NCBI RefSeq assembly: GCF_014174165.1
Contig: NZ_JABEQN010000027.1
Location: 1 to 57,279, forward strand
Origin: Gluconacetobacter dulcium
GTDB lineage: Bacteria > Pseudomonadota > Alphaproteobacteria > Acetobacterales > Acetobacteraceae
Reading direction: 5' to 3'
Length of the DNA: 57,279 bases
Translations under genes and position numbers: made by a program
Shown here: positions 43,561-51,764 of the stretch, one piece after another
Layout: every line of letters starts with the position of its first letter
How positions within the stretch are numbered: position 1 is the stretch's first letter
The notes under the pieces: model-generated
Told to the model about the DNA's origin: nothing
Seen by the model: the letters and a program-made list of their open reading frames with translations, nothing else
Databases searched by the model: none

Positions 43561-44214
43561 TCAGGGGGCGACATAGTGCCTGGCCTTCGCCGCCTCGGCC
43601 GCGCGCCAGAGATACCAGGCGGCGGCGGAGCGGTGGGGGCTCCAGTCGCGGGCGATCGCGGCCAGTTCGGCGGGCCGGGGCTGGGTGTCCAGCCGCTTGA
43701 TGACCCGCCAGCCCTCGCGCACCCCGAAATCGTCGACCGGCATGATGTCGGGGCGGCCCAGCGAGAAGATCAGCAGCATTTCCACCGTCCAGCGCCCGAC
43801 GCCGCGCAGGGTGGTCAGCCGGGCGATCAGGTCTTCGTCGGTCATCGACTCGGCCTCGTGTCGCGAAGGGATCACGCCGTCGAGCCGGGCCTGGGCGACG
43901 CCCCGGATCGCGCGGATCTTGGTGCCGGACAGGCCGCAGGCGCGCAGATCGGCCTCCGGCAGGGCCAGCAGCGCCTCGGGCGTCGGAAAGGCGCCGCCGG
44001 CCAGCGCGACCAGCCGGCCCAGGATGGCGAGTGCCGCCCGGCCGTGGAGTTGCTGGTGGGCGATGGCATTGACCAGCGCCTCGTAGGGCGCGCGGTCGGC
44101 GTCCACCCGCAGGCCGCATGGCCCCACCCGCGCCACCAGGGCCGCCAGATCGGGGTCGGCGGCGGAAAGATGGGCACGAAGGGCGTGGTCGGAGAGGGCA
44201 ATGGCGGAGGACAT
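43561..44214 (-). CDS. DNA-3-methyladenine glycosylase II (AlkA-like)
   Basis: A 217-residue HhH-GPD enzyme. The helix-hairpin-helix is LTTLRGVGRWTVEMLLIFSLGRPDIMPVDDFGVREG, with the catalytic Asp in VDDFG; the core starts ALVNAIAHQQLHGRAALAILGRL. It lacks the N-terminal beta domain of E. coli AlkA, as short bacterial forms do. It excises 3-methyladenine and other alkylated purines. The ATG at 44214 begins the recognised fold although its ribosome site is weak. Confidence 0.88.
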   Translation of the reverse strand: MSSAIALSDHALRAHLSAADPDLAALVARVGPCGLRVDADRAPYEALVNAIAHQQLHGRAALAILGRLVALAGGAFPTPEALLALPEADLRACGLSGTKIRAIRGVAQARLDGVIPSRHEAESMTDEDLIARLTTLRGVGRWTVEMLLIFSLGRPDIMPVDDFGVREGWRVIKRLDTQPRPAELAAIARDWSPHRSAAAWYLWRAAEAAKARHYVAP

Positions 44215-44311
44215 GATGGGTAAGAGCCTGGCGGAGCGGCGGGTGAGCGGCAATGGGGGGCGGATTTTCGGCCCGGTTCCGCGTTCGGCGTGGTAACGCC
44301 GGGCCGACGGT

Positions 44312-44351
44312 GACATCATGATACGATATCATGACGGCAAGATATCATGAC
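44312..44351. promoter_or_regulatory. Operator cluster before the TonB-like gene
   Basis: TCATGATACGATATCATGA at 44316-44334 is a perfect 8-3-8 palindrome, and the half-site GATATCATGAC is repeated at 44325-44335 and 44341-44351. It lies between the divergent AlkA and TonB-like genes, 75 bases before the latter. A repressor or iron regulator could bind here. Confidence 0.5.
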
Positions 44352-44425
44352 AACGGGTCCGCCAGCGGCTAGGGTCCGGAAAGACCACGCGCCGCAGGCG
44401 ACCACGCGGAGACTTCCGGCACTTC

Positions 44426-45571
44426 ATGACGGTGACACTCAGTCCTTCCTCCCGCCATCGCCAGGCCGAGGAGCCCGTCCTGATCCCGCGTGCGGATGTT
44501 CGGGCGCGTTCGGCACGCCCGCCGGAGCCGCCGGAACGCCCTCACGGGCGCGAGGGTCTGCGCCCCGAGCCCGTCACCCGTCCCCCCGGCTACAATCCGC
44601 TGAAACAGTCCGGCGCGCCGATGATCCGGCCGGATACGGTGGCGGAGCCGGGCGTTGCGACCGTGCTCGCGATTTCCGCCGCGCTGCATCTGGTGCTGCT
44701 GGCGATCATTCTTCAGGCGGCGCGCCATCATGCCGGGGGGTCGTCCGCGCCCGAGGCGCCGACCGTGGAGATGATGTTCACCCCCCCGGCCTCCAGCGGC
44801 CTGCAAGGGCGCAATTCGCCCGATCAGGCGGGGGGCAGCGGGTCGCACGCCAAGCCGACGCCGACCACGCCGCAGCCCGACGAGCCGCAGCCCAGCGATT
44901 CCTCACCTTCGCCCAGCGTGCCCTCGCCGCAGACGCCGGCGGCGCCGCCGCTGCCGCGCACGCCGTCGGACCAGACCCTGCCCGACCAGCCTTCCACCGC
45001 CCCGCCCAACCCGGCGATGCAGAGCCCCGGCCAGGCGGCCCGTCCGACGGCGCACCCCACGCCGCGCCATACGCAGCCGAACCGGCAGCGCACGCCCAGC
45101 CATGCGCCTTCGCCCTTCGACCACCCGATGGACCTGTCCTTCGCCCCGTCGCCGGGGCCGGTGCGCCAGCGGCGCGGCCGCGCGGGGGGCTCCGGCGGGC
45201 CGATCGACCTGTCGGTGGGACCGGTGGTACGCAACGGGCAGTTGAACGCGCCCTATTCGAGCCAGACGCAGGTGCGGGGCGTCAGCGAGGATTATGGCGA
45301 GGAAATCGACCGCTGGATCCGCACCCACATGTATTATCCCGAGGAAGCGGCCCGTGCCGGCGACGACGGGGCCTCGACCGTGCATGTGGTGCTGGACCGC
45401 AGCGGGCGGGTGCGCGGGGTGCGGCTGACGGGCCAGTCGGGATCGTACTATCTGGATGCCGCGACCACCGGCATGTTCCATGGGGCCGAACTGCCGCCGG
45501 TCCCCCCCGACATGACGGGCGACCATTTCGATATCGACGTGACGATCAATTATATCCTGATCCGGCGCTGA
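44426..45571 (+). CDS. Energy transducer, TonB family
   Basis: A 381-residue protein with a cytoplasmic N-terminus of about 75 residues, one membrane helix (VATVLAISAALHLVLLAIIL), a very long proline-rich periplasmic spacer (PTPTTPQPDEPQPSDSSPSP and similar) and a C-terminal TonB domain (IRTHMYYPEEAARAGDDGAS, VVLDRSGRVRGVRLTGQSGS). The His in the helix is the residue that couples to ExbB-ExbD. No exbB or exbD is adjacent. It may serve the two TonB receptors in this window; regulation is suggested by the palindrome at 44316-44334. Confidence 0.88.
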   Translation: MTVTLSPSSRHRQAEEPVLIPRADVRARSARPPEPPERPHGREGLRPEPVTRPPGYNPLKQSGAPMIRPDTVAEPGVATVLAISAALHLVLLAIILQAARHHAGGSSAPEAPTVEMMFTPPASSGLQGRNSPDQAGGSGSHAKPTPTTPQPDEPQPSDSSPSPSVPSPQTPAAPPLPRTPSDQTLPDQPSTAPPNPAMQSPGQAARPTAHPTPRHTQPNRQRTPSHAPSPFDHPMDLSFAPSPGPVRQRRGRAGGSGGPIDLSVGPVVRNGQLNAPYSSQTQVRGVSEDYGEEIDRWIRTHMYYPEEAARAGDDGASTVHVVLDRSGRVRGVRLTGQSGSYYLDAATTGMFHGAELPPVPPDMTGDHFDIDVTINYILIRR

Positions 45572-45625
45572 CCCCCGGCCGGAGGGCGCTGGAAAGGAGG
45601 ACGCTTGCAGCGGAAGGAATGGCGC

Positions 45626-47083
45626 ATGAACGATGATTTCGCCGCGATCCGCGACCGTGTGGGGACGGATTTCGAAGCCTTCGACGATGCCGAAGCAGCG
45701 GTGCGGCGCATTGCCGACCTTTACGAAACCGCCGTGCATGCCTTGCGCGCCGCCTTCGGCCGGCGACAGCCCGCCGAACCGGTTGTGCCGACCTATCCCT
45801 ACCTCGCCTTCGCCGTCCGCCGCGCGCCGCTGGCCGAGGAGACGAGGCCGCCCTTCGACGTGGTGCTGGAGCCGGGATTCTACGGCACCACCCTGACCCA
45901 CCCGGAACTGTTCCGCGATTACTGGCGCGAGCAGATCGGCATCCTGCTGCATCATTACCGCCAGCCGGTGCTGGTGGGGCGGTCGCGCCGGCCGATCCCG
46001 CTGCCTTATGTGATGGAAGAGGCCGTGACCGCCATCACCGAGGATGATTTGCGCCTGTTGCAGCGTCATTACGCGCTGCCGGACCTGCACGCCACCGACG
46101 ACAGCATCGCCAATTGCGCGCTAATCCCGCACCCGGACGAGGCGCGGCCGCTGTCGCTGTTCACCGCCGAGCGCACCGATTATTCGCTGGCGCGGCTGCA
46201 TCATTATACCGGCACCGCGCCCAGGCATGTGCAGCGATTCATCCTGCTGACCAACTATCAGCGCTATGTCGATGCCTTTCGCGATTATGGGCGCGCGCAG
46301 GTGGATCTGGGCGGCGAATATGACCGCTTCGTGGAGCCCGGCGACCAGATCCATCGGCGGGGGGATGCCGCCCGGCCGCCTTTGGGCGGATCGCTGCCGC
46401 AGATGCCGGCCTATCATCTGTGCCGGCCGGACGGCGACGGGATCACGCTGGTGAATATCGGCGTGGGACCGGCCAACGCGAAGACGATTACCGACCACCT
46501 GGCGGTGCTGCGACCGCATTGCTGGCTGATGGTGGGCCATTGCGCCGGCCTGCGGCGGACCCAGCGGCTGGGCGACTACGTGCTGGCGCATGGCTATGTG
46601 CGCGACGACCATGTGCTGGACGACGACCTGCCGCCCTGGGTGCCGGTGCCGCCGATCGCCGAAGTGCAGGTGGCGTTGCAGGACGTGACGGCGCGGGTGA
46701 CCGGGCTGCGCGATTCCGAACTGAAGACCCGGCTGCGCACCGGCACGGTGATGACGACCGACAACCGGAACTGGGAATTGCGGCTGAAGGCGCTGTTCAC
46801 GCAGATCAACATGTCGCGATCCATCGCGGTGGACATGGAGTCCGCCACCATCGCCGCCAACGGGTTTCGCTTCCGCGTGCCGTACGGCACCTTGCTGTGT
46901 GTGTCTGACAAACCACTGCATGGCGAGCTGAAATTGCGGGGGATGGCCAATGCCTTCTACCGCGAACGGGTGGCCCAGCATCTGACGGTGGGAATCGAGA
47001 CGATGCGTCTGTTGCGCACGCAGGGGGTGGACCGCCTGCATTCGCGCAAGCTACGCGGGTTCGACGAGCCCCCGTTCCGCTGA
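45626..47083 (+). CDS. amn: AMP nucleosidase
   Basis: A 485-residue enzyme that splits AMP to adenine and ribose 5-phosphate. Its length and two-domain layout match Amn: an N-terminal AMP-specific domain, then a nucleoside-phosphorylase fold with TLVNIGVGPANAKTITDHLAVLRPHCWLMVGHCAGLR and AVDMESATIAANGFRFRVPYGTLLCVSDKPLHGELKL, with the DMES substrate motif. AAGGA lies eight bases before the ATG at 45626, which I prefer to an upstream TTG. It is 54 bases after the TonB-like gene. Confidence 0.95.
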   Translation: MNDDFAAIRDRVGTDFEAFDDAEAAVRRIADLYETAVHALRAAFGRRQPAEPVVPTYPYLAFAVRRAPLAEETRPPFDVVLEPGFYGTTLTHPELFRDYWREQIGILLHHYRQPVLVGRSRRPIPLPYVMEEAVTAITEDDLRLLQRHYALPDLHATDDSIANCALIPHPDEARPLSLFTAERTDYSLARLHHYTGTAPRHVQRFILLTNYQRYVDAFRDYGRAQVDLGGEYDRFVEPGDQIHRRGDAARPPLGGSLPQMPAYHLCRPDGDGITLVNIGVGPANAKTITDHLAVLRPHCWLMVGHCAGLRRTQRLGDYVLAHGYVRDDHVLDDDLPPWVPVPPIAEVQVALQDVTARVTGLRDSELKTRLRTGTVMTTDNRNWELRLKALFTQINMSRSIAVDMESATIAANGFRFRVPYGTLLCVSDKPLHGELKLRGMANAFYRERVAQHLTVGIETMRLLRTQGVDRLHSRKLRGFDEPPFR

Positions 47084-47118
47084 AGACATCGCTCCGGGCA
47101 GAGCAAGGAGAAGAGTGC

Positions 47119-47535
47119 GTGACCGATCCAGACCAGCCATCCGCCGCCCCCGTGCCGCCGTCCGGGCCGCCGACCATCCGGGTGGTGGCGATGCCGGCCG
47201 ATGCCAATGCGGCGGGCGATATCTTCGGCGGCTGGCTGATGTCGCAGATGGATCTGGCGGCCGGCACCGCCGCCGCCCTGCGTGCCCGGGGGCGTTGCGT
47301 GACGGTGGCGATCGACAAGGTGATTTTGCACCAGCCGGTGCTGATCGGCGATGAGGTGAGCCTGTATACCGACATCATCCGCACCGGCCGGACCTCGATG
47401 TCGATCCATGTGCAGACATGGCGCCGGGCCCGCCATTCGCACGAGACGGTGAAGGTGACCGAGGGCGTGTTCACCTTCGTCGCCATCGACGATGAACGCC
47501 GCCCGCGCCCGCTGCCGCCGGAGATGCCGCACTGA
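47119..47535 (+). CDS. Acyl-CoA thioesterase, YciA-like hotdog enzyme
   Basis: A 138-residue single hotdog domain: VVAMPADANAAGDIFGGWLMSQMDLAAG contains the Asp of the YciA active site, followed by VTVAIDKVILHQPVLIGDEVSLYTDIIRTGRTSM. It releases CoA from acyl-CoAs. GTG start at 47119 with AAGGAGA upstream, 35 bases after amn, so probably the last gene of the same transcript. Confidence 0.9.
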   Translation: MTDPDQPSAAPVPPSGPPTIRVVAMPADANAAGDIFGGWLMSQMDLAAGTAAALRARGRCVTVAIDKVILHQPVLIGDEVSLYTDIIRTGRTSMSIHVQTWRRARHSHETVKVTEGVFTFVAIDDERRPRPLPPEMPH

Positions 47536-47891
47536 GGACGGGCATGTGATGGAAAAGATGAAAGATCGGCATCCTCGCGTTCGGGCCCTCGGTGCCATCG
47601 TCGCCATCACAGACGCAATCGGCGCGGAAGGGATGCGTTGCCGCAATCGATCGGGCGGGCGGGCGGCCAAGACAAGTCCGGGGACCAGATCGGCTTCACT
47701 GACGCCGAGACGGGCTATCTTCGGACGGCACCTACGCCGCCATCCTGCGGAATCCGGCTTCGTGGCGGGTCCCCTCTTCCATTGGCAATCTCCTCCCTGT
47801 GCGGGAGAGTCTCGCCCATCCAAGCGTATCGTTCTTGACCGTCTCGCAGGCTTGCGTGATGCCGGGCTCTTCCTACTCGACAGCCGCACTA
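47536..47891 (-). pseudogene. Remnant of a second toxin-gene 3' region
   Basis: On the minus strand, directly after the immunity-like gene, 34 bases at 47832-47865 match 48928-48961 inside the toxin gene at most positions and encode GITQACETVKN versus GITQAYETVKN. The similarity ends on both sides; stops appear in frame before it and at about 47738. The rest of the stretch is GC-rich again and I recognise no gene. It looks like the scar of an older toxin cassette displaced by recombination. Confidence 0.55.
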
Positions 47892-48269
47892 TCAATCAGG
47901 AATACAAAGTGTTGTTCCCTCATTGAGAATAGCCCAGCCATTAAATTTAACAGCCATGTAAGCAAAGAATCTGTTATCGTTATCGCCATCATATTCCGGC
48001 AATTGATCCAACGGAAAATCCGCGAAAATCCGGTCAAAAACAGTGCCAGGCTCATCGCCGGAGAAGATAGCTTTCTGGTTTTCCAAATCGTATTCGATAA
48101 TCCTGTTATGGAAAATAGAATATTCAAAAAATTCCTTTAGTTTTAAGAATTTTTCTCTTGTTGTCATTTGTTTTTCGTTATGAAGATCCAGCGCCCACCA
48201 TATGCCGAGACCATTTTCAGTATTTATACTTAGAATAAAATCATCAAAATTGTTCTTATATTCCATCAT
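47892..48269 (-). CDS. Putative immunity protein of the adjacent toxin
   Basis: A 125-residue, acidic, cytosolic protein with no signal: MEYKNNFDDFILSINTENGL then IWWALDLHNEKQ, a helical middle (TTREKFLKLKEFFEYSIFHN) and FFAYMAVKFNGWAILNEGT. The WW near the start and the shape recall DUF596-like immunity proteins, but I cannot confirm this. It starts 12 bases after the toxin stop codon with GGAA upstream, is far AT-richer than the surrounding genome, and follows the orientation of the toxin. All of this fits an immunity gene acquired together with its toxin tip. Confidence 0.6.
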   Translation of the reverse strand: MMEYKNNFDDFILSINTENGLGIWWALDLHNEKQMTTREKFLKLKEFFEYSIFHNRIIEYDLENQKAIFSGDEPGTVFDRIFADFPLDQLPEYDGDNDNRFFAYMAVKFNGWAILNEGTTLCIPD

Positions 48270-48281
48270 CGTAATATTCCA

Positions 48282-50528
48282 TTAGAACTCGAATTTTATT
48301 TTTCTAACACCATTGCTCAAGAGAGGAGCAAACTGAATAGTCCAGTCCTTTCCCGATGCAGAGACATTGCGAAGTGATACTAATCCTCTGGAAGTTTGAA
48401 CTGAATACACAACACCATCATTTCCAAATGACGCCACCTTGGCATTATCCAAATTTCCCGTATATCCAGTTAGCTTTCGAAAAAATGTCTCTACCGCTGC
48501 CTCATTTCCTCCGGAAAAGTTGAGATTTTGCTTCTGATATCTCGTGCTGGCTACCTGCGTGACTGTCGTGTTCGCATCGAGTTGCAAGGTAGCACCGGAC
48601 GCTTTAGGATCAAAAGCTGTCAGTTCATCAAACGTTGCCGAGGCTTCCGCCGAAAGCCCTGAAACGGACGCCCCGGTCGCCGAATAAACTGTCGCGGTAT
48701 CGAGTTCCGCGTCCAAAGCCGTCGCCAGCAATTCCTCGCCGCCCACGGCAAGGAGGTCTGCGGCGGCGACGGCCTCGCCTGCGGGCGTTACCATAACCGC
48801 CATCGTCGCCGCCAGGCCGAGCCATTGGTCCTGTGTCTTGGGCATCAGGCTGTCGAGAACATTTCCGGCCGACGAAAATGTGGCCTGAAAGCCATTCGCC
48901 GCAGCCTGAAGCTGATCCGACGTGTAATTCTTGACCGTCTCATAAGCCTGCGTGATGCCGGTCAGCATCGTCTGTCCAGCATGCGCCAGATCGTCGGAGA
49001 CCTCGCCGAGCGTGCCGTTCAGGAAATTGGAAATCTGAGTGCCGGCTTCACCCGATTGGGCGATTTCCGATATGACGCTGTTCAGCGTGGTGCCGTTCGC
49101 CAGTTCATTCTGATAGGTCTGCAAACCGCCACTATCGGCCCCTCGGTTGAGAAGGAGATCATAGACGTTGCCGACCGCGCTGGCGGCTTCCTGCGACTGA
49201 GCGGTATTATAGCGAAGCTGGTCCAGAGTCAGATTGGTGGCGAGGCCATCTTCGGCGGAGTTCATTCCCCCCGGATCGGCATTACGCCCCAGCACCTGGA
49301 GATAGATGCTATTGATGTCGTTCTGCGCTTCCTGCGAATGGGCGGTGTTGCTTCGAAACTGCGCCAGGGTCATGCCGGTGGCCAGTCCGTTCTCGGTATC
49401 GCCCAACGCCTGGGCTTCAACGGGCCGGCCCAGAACCTGTTGATAAATCGCGTTGACGTCGTTCTGTGCTTCTTGCGAATAGGCGACAACGGTGCGGACC
49501 TGGGACAGCGTCATGGACGTGCCCAGCCCGTTTTCGTACGTCGTCAGGCCGCCCGGGTCGATGTCGCGACCCAGAACGTCGTGATAGACGTTTTGAAGAG
49601 CGGCCTGCGCCCCCGACGAATGCGCCATGGCGTTCCGGACCTGATTGGGCGACTGGCCTTCGGAAAATTGCTGGTAGGCGGAGTTATAATCGCTCTCGCT
49701 CGCGGAGCGGCCAAGCAGGTTCTGGGTGTCGTCCGCGATGTTCTGGTCGATATCCGACAGCTTGATCGGAACGTATGCGCCCGACGACGACTGATAGGTC
49801 GCAATCCCGTTTCCCGAATCGCTCGTCAGGTAGGCCACACCGTTGATGACGGTGACGGCGTGGCCATGAACGGTGATATGTTCCGTGCTCGCGCCGGATG
49901 CGGGCGGCGCAGGCGGCGTATAAGGCATTGTGCTGTCGGAGGTCGACAGGTCGCTGCCGCCATCTCCGGATGAAGGGGGAGAGCCTGTGACCGTTATGCC
50001 CTCGCCATTGTCGCTCCCATCCATTCCGCCGCCATCATCTCCCGCCGAAACAGAAAATCCACCTTCGTCGCTGTCGGACATGAATTCCATGACGGTCATG
50101 GCCGGCCGAGCGGATAGCGTGGAGGATGGCGAGGACAGGGACTGGCTGCTGTCCTGTATGTCCGTCGCCTGTCCGGAGACACCGGGCATGTCTGCCTGGC
50201 CTGTCGCGGCGCGCGAGAGGGGCGTTTGGACTGCGGGTACCGCGACGTGACCCCTTTGTCGGTCATGCCGGGCGGCAAGGGCGCTCAGAAACGCCGGCTG
50301 CCGGTGATACCCGTAAAAACGATCTTCCGGAAGGACTGAACCGGCGCGACGGCCGATCGCCATGATCGCGGCGGGCGCATCGATTTTGTCCGGGATCGCG
50401 TCTGCGGCCGGGATGCCGTCATACGCCCTGCCGCCGGTTGCGTTGCCAGCCGGATGGTCCGTCCGGGAATACGGACCGGAAATATGCCGTTCCTGCTTTG
50501 AGGAAGAGTGGATCGCCAGATTGGACAT
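48282..50528 (-). CDS. Putative polymorphic toxin with DUF4214-like repeats
   Basis: A 748-residue protein if started at ATG 50528. Residues 1-200 are low-complexity, rich in S, G, D and P; 215-260 form a short strand-rich piece; 263-498 are five tandem 47-residue repeats (YxxVLGRxxDPGGL...ENGLATxMTLxQxRxxxAxSQEAQND), the DUF4214 pattern; 520-615 is an A/L-rich helical linker; 620-748 is a compact basic C-terminal domain ending SLRNVSASGKDWTIQF...VRKIKFEF. The last domain is AT-richer than the repeats and has the look of an exchangeable toxin tip. No signal peptide is seen, so export would need a dedicated system. The start is uncertain: no good ribosome site, and the frame is open up to 50660. 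The immunity-like gene follows. Confidence 0.6.
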   Translation of the reverse strand: MSNLAIHSSSKQERHISGPYSRTDHPAGNATGGRAYDGIPAADAIPDKIDAPAAIMAIGRRAGSVLPEDRFYGYHRQPAFLSALAARHDRQRGHVAVPAVQTPLSRAATGQADMPGVSGQATDIQDSSQSLSSPSSTLSARPAMTVMEFMSDSDEGGFSVSAGDDGGGMDGSDNGEGITVTGSPPSSGDGGSDLSTSDSTMPYTPPAPPASGASTEHITVHGHAVTVINGVAYLTSDSGNGIATYQSSSGAYVPIKLSDIDQNIADDTQNLLGRSASESDYNSAYQQFSEGQSPNQVRNAMAHSSGAQAALQNVYHDVLGRDIDPGGLTTYENGLGTSMTLSQVRTVVAYSQEAQNDVNAIYQQVLGRPVEAQALGDTENGLATGMTLAQFRSNTAHSQEAQNDINSIYLQVLGRNADPGGMNSAEDGLATNLTLDQLRYNTAQSQEAASAVGNVYDLLLNRGADSGGLQTYQNELANGTTLNSVISEIAQSGEAGTQISNFLNGTLGEVSDDLAHAGQTMLTGITQAYETVKNYTSDQLQAAANGFQATFSSAGNVLDSLMPKTQDQWLGLAATMAVMVTPAGEAVAAADLLAVGGEELLATALDAELDTATVYSATGASVSGLSAEASATFDELTAFDPKASGATLQLDANTTVTQVASTRYQKQNLNFSGGNEAAVETFFRKLTGYTGNLDNAKVASFGNDGVVYSVQTSRGLVSLRNVSASGKDWTIQFAPLLSNGVRKIKFEF
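49035..49742 (-). repeat. Five 141-bp repeats encoding DUF4214-like units
   Basis: The repeats code for residues 263-310, 311-357, 358-404, 405-451 and 452-498 of the toxin candidate. Units 2 to 4 are most alike (VLGRxxxP, ENGLAT, SQEAQND), while 1 and 5 have diverged. DUF4214 units are usually found in secreted or surface proteins. Confidence 0.7.
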
Positions 50529-50725
50529 CACGCACCAATGCAACGTTATGATGTGATATGCAACAATAGGTTGTACATCCGTTTCCTCGCACGCAAGAGC
50601 CAAAATCGCGATTTGTCGTGGTTTTTTCAGATGTTGGGAACAATACGCTGTCGCTGACATTACGGAAGGCGTCAGGCGTCGTTGATGCGCGCGAAGCGGT
50701 CTGACCCGCGCAACGTCAGGTCGGG

Positions 50726-51646
50726 TCAGTTCAGTTCGCTCTGGATCTGGCGGGCGACGCGGAAGATGGTTTCGCGCAGCCAGCGGTGGACCGGGTCGTT
50801 GTCGCGTCTTGGGTGCCAGGCCTGGAAGGCTTCGACGCGAGGCAGCGGGAACGGGTAGTCGAACAGCGCCAGGCCGCGTTCGGCCAGCGGCACGCGATAC
50901 AGGGCCATGTCGGGCAGCGTCAGGATGAGGTCCGTGTCGCGCATGCTGTCGATCATGGCCTTGTAATGCGGGACGACCAGGACGACGCGGCGGGACAGGC
51001 CATACTGGTCGCGCAGGATGCGGTCGATCGGGCCACGGGCGCGACCACGGCGCGAGATGCTGATATGGTCGTAGCGGGTCAGAGCGTCGGGCGTGATGCC
51101 CTCGGCGAAGAGCGGGTGGTCCTTGCGGACCAACGCCTTCATGATGTTGTAGAAAATGGTCTGGCGGCGGATTTCCGGCTTCAGCATGTCGGTCGCGCCG
51201 ATATAGAGGTCGATCGTGTCCTCGCGCAGGGCCTGGTTGGCGGCGTCGTCGACTTCGGGCGCGAAGACCAGTTCGCAGTTCGGGCAGTCCTGCCGGAGCG
51301 CGCGCATCAATGGCAGGGCCATCGGGGCGACGACGACATCGTTGGCGCGGATGGTGAATTTGGGCGCCATGTTGCGCAGGTCGGCCAGAACCTGGGTTTC
51401 GATCAGCCCGTCGGCGGCGCGCACGACCGCCTGCACCCGGTCGCGAATGCCCAGCGCGAAGGCGGACGCGATCAGGTGCCGACCTGACGGCACCAGGATC
51501 GGGTCGCCGAACACGGTGCGCAATTTGGCCAGGTGGCGGCTCATGGCCGGTTCGCTGACATGCATGCGCCGGGCGGCGACGGAGACGCTCTGCTCTTCAA
51601 TCAGCACCTGAAGGAAGCGCAACAGGTCGAGATCGTATCCACGCAT
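50726..51646 (-). CDS. LysR family transcriptional regulator
   Basis: A 306-residue regulator. The N-terminal winged helix reads LRFLQVLIEEQSVSVAARRMHVSEPAMSRHLAKLRTVFGDPIL, the NodD/PcpR-like version of the LysR domain, followed by the substrate-binding domain. It is divergent from the EmrB-like gene, with the palindrome at 51720-51737 between them, so it is the probable regulator of the efflux operon. Confidence 0.92.
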   Translation of the reverse strand: MRGYDLDLLRFLQVLIEEQSVSVAARRMHVSEPAMSRHLAKLRTVFGDPILVPSGRHLIASAFALGIRDRVQAVVRAADGLIETQVLADLRNMAPKFTIRANDVVVAPMALPLMRALRQDCPNCELVFAPEVDDAANQALREDTIDLYIGATDMLKPEIRRQTIFYNIMKALVRKDHPLFAEGITPDALTRYDHISISRRGRARGPIDRILRDQYGLSRRVVLVVPHYKAMIDSMRDTDLILTLPDMALYRVPLAERGLALFDYPFPLPRVEAFQAWHPRRDNDPVHRWLRETIFRVARQIQSELN

Positions 51647-51719
51647 CCGGGCAGCCTATCTTTTCATGCAGGGGAAAGACCAGCCGAAACGCTTCCGGAA
51701 AGTGGAATCCAGACCTGAT

Positions 51720-51737
51720 CGGAATGGAGGTATTCCG
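51720..51737. promoter_or_regulatory. LysR-type operator candidate
   Basis: CGGAAT-GGAGGT-ATTCCG is an 18-base dyad with 6-base arms, and contains the T-N11-A form of LysR sites. It lies 28 bases before the ATG at 51765 and 74 bases from the LysR start. Confidence 0.5.
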
Positions 51738-51764
51738 CGTTTCGATTTCGATGATGATCCGGGC

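Noticed and set aside
49035-49742. CRISPR array
   Set aside because: The regular 141-base spacing is due to protein-coding repeats in one open frame; the repeats are not identical and no cas genes are present.
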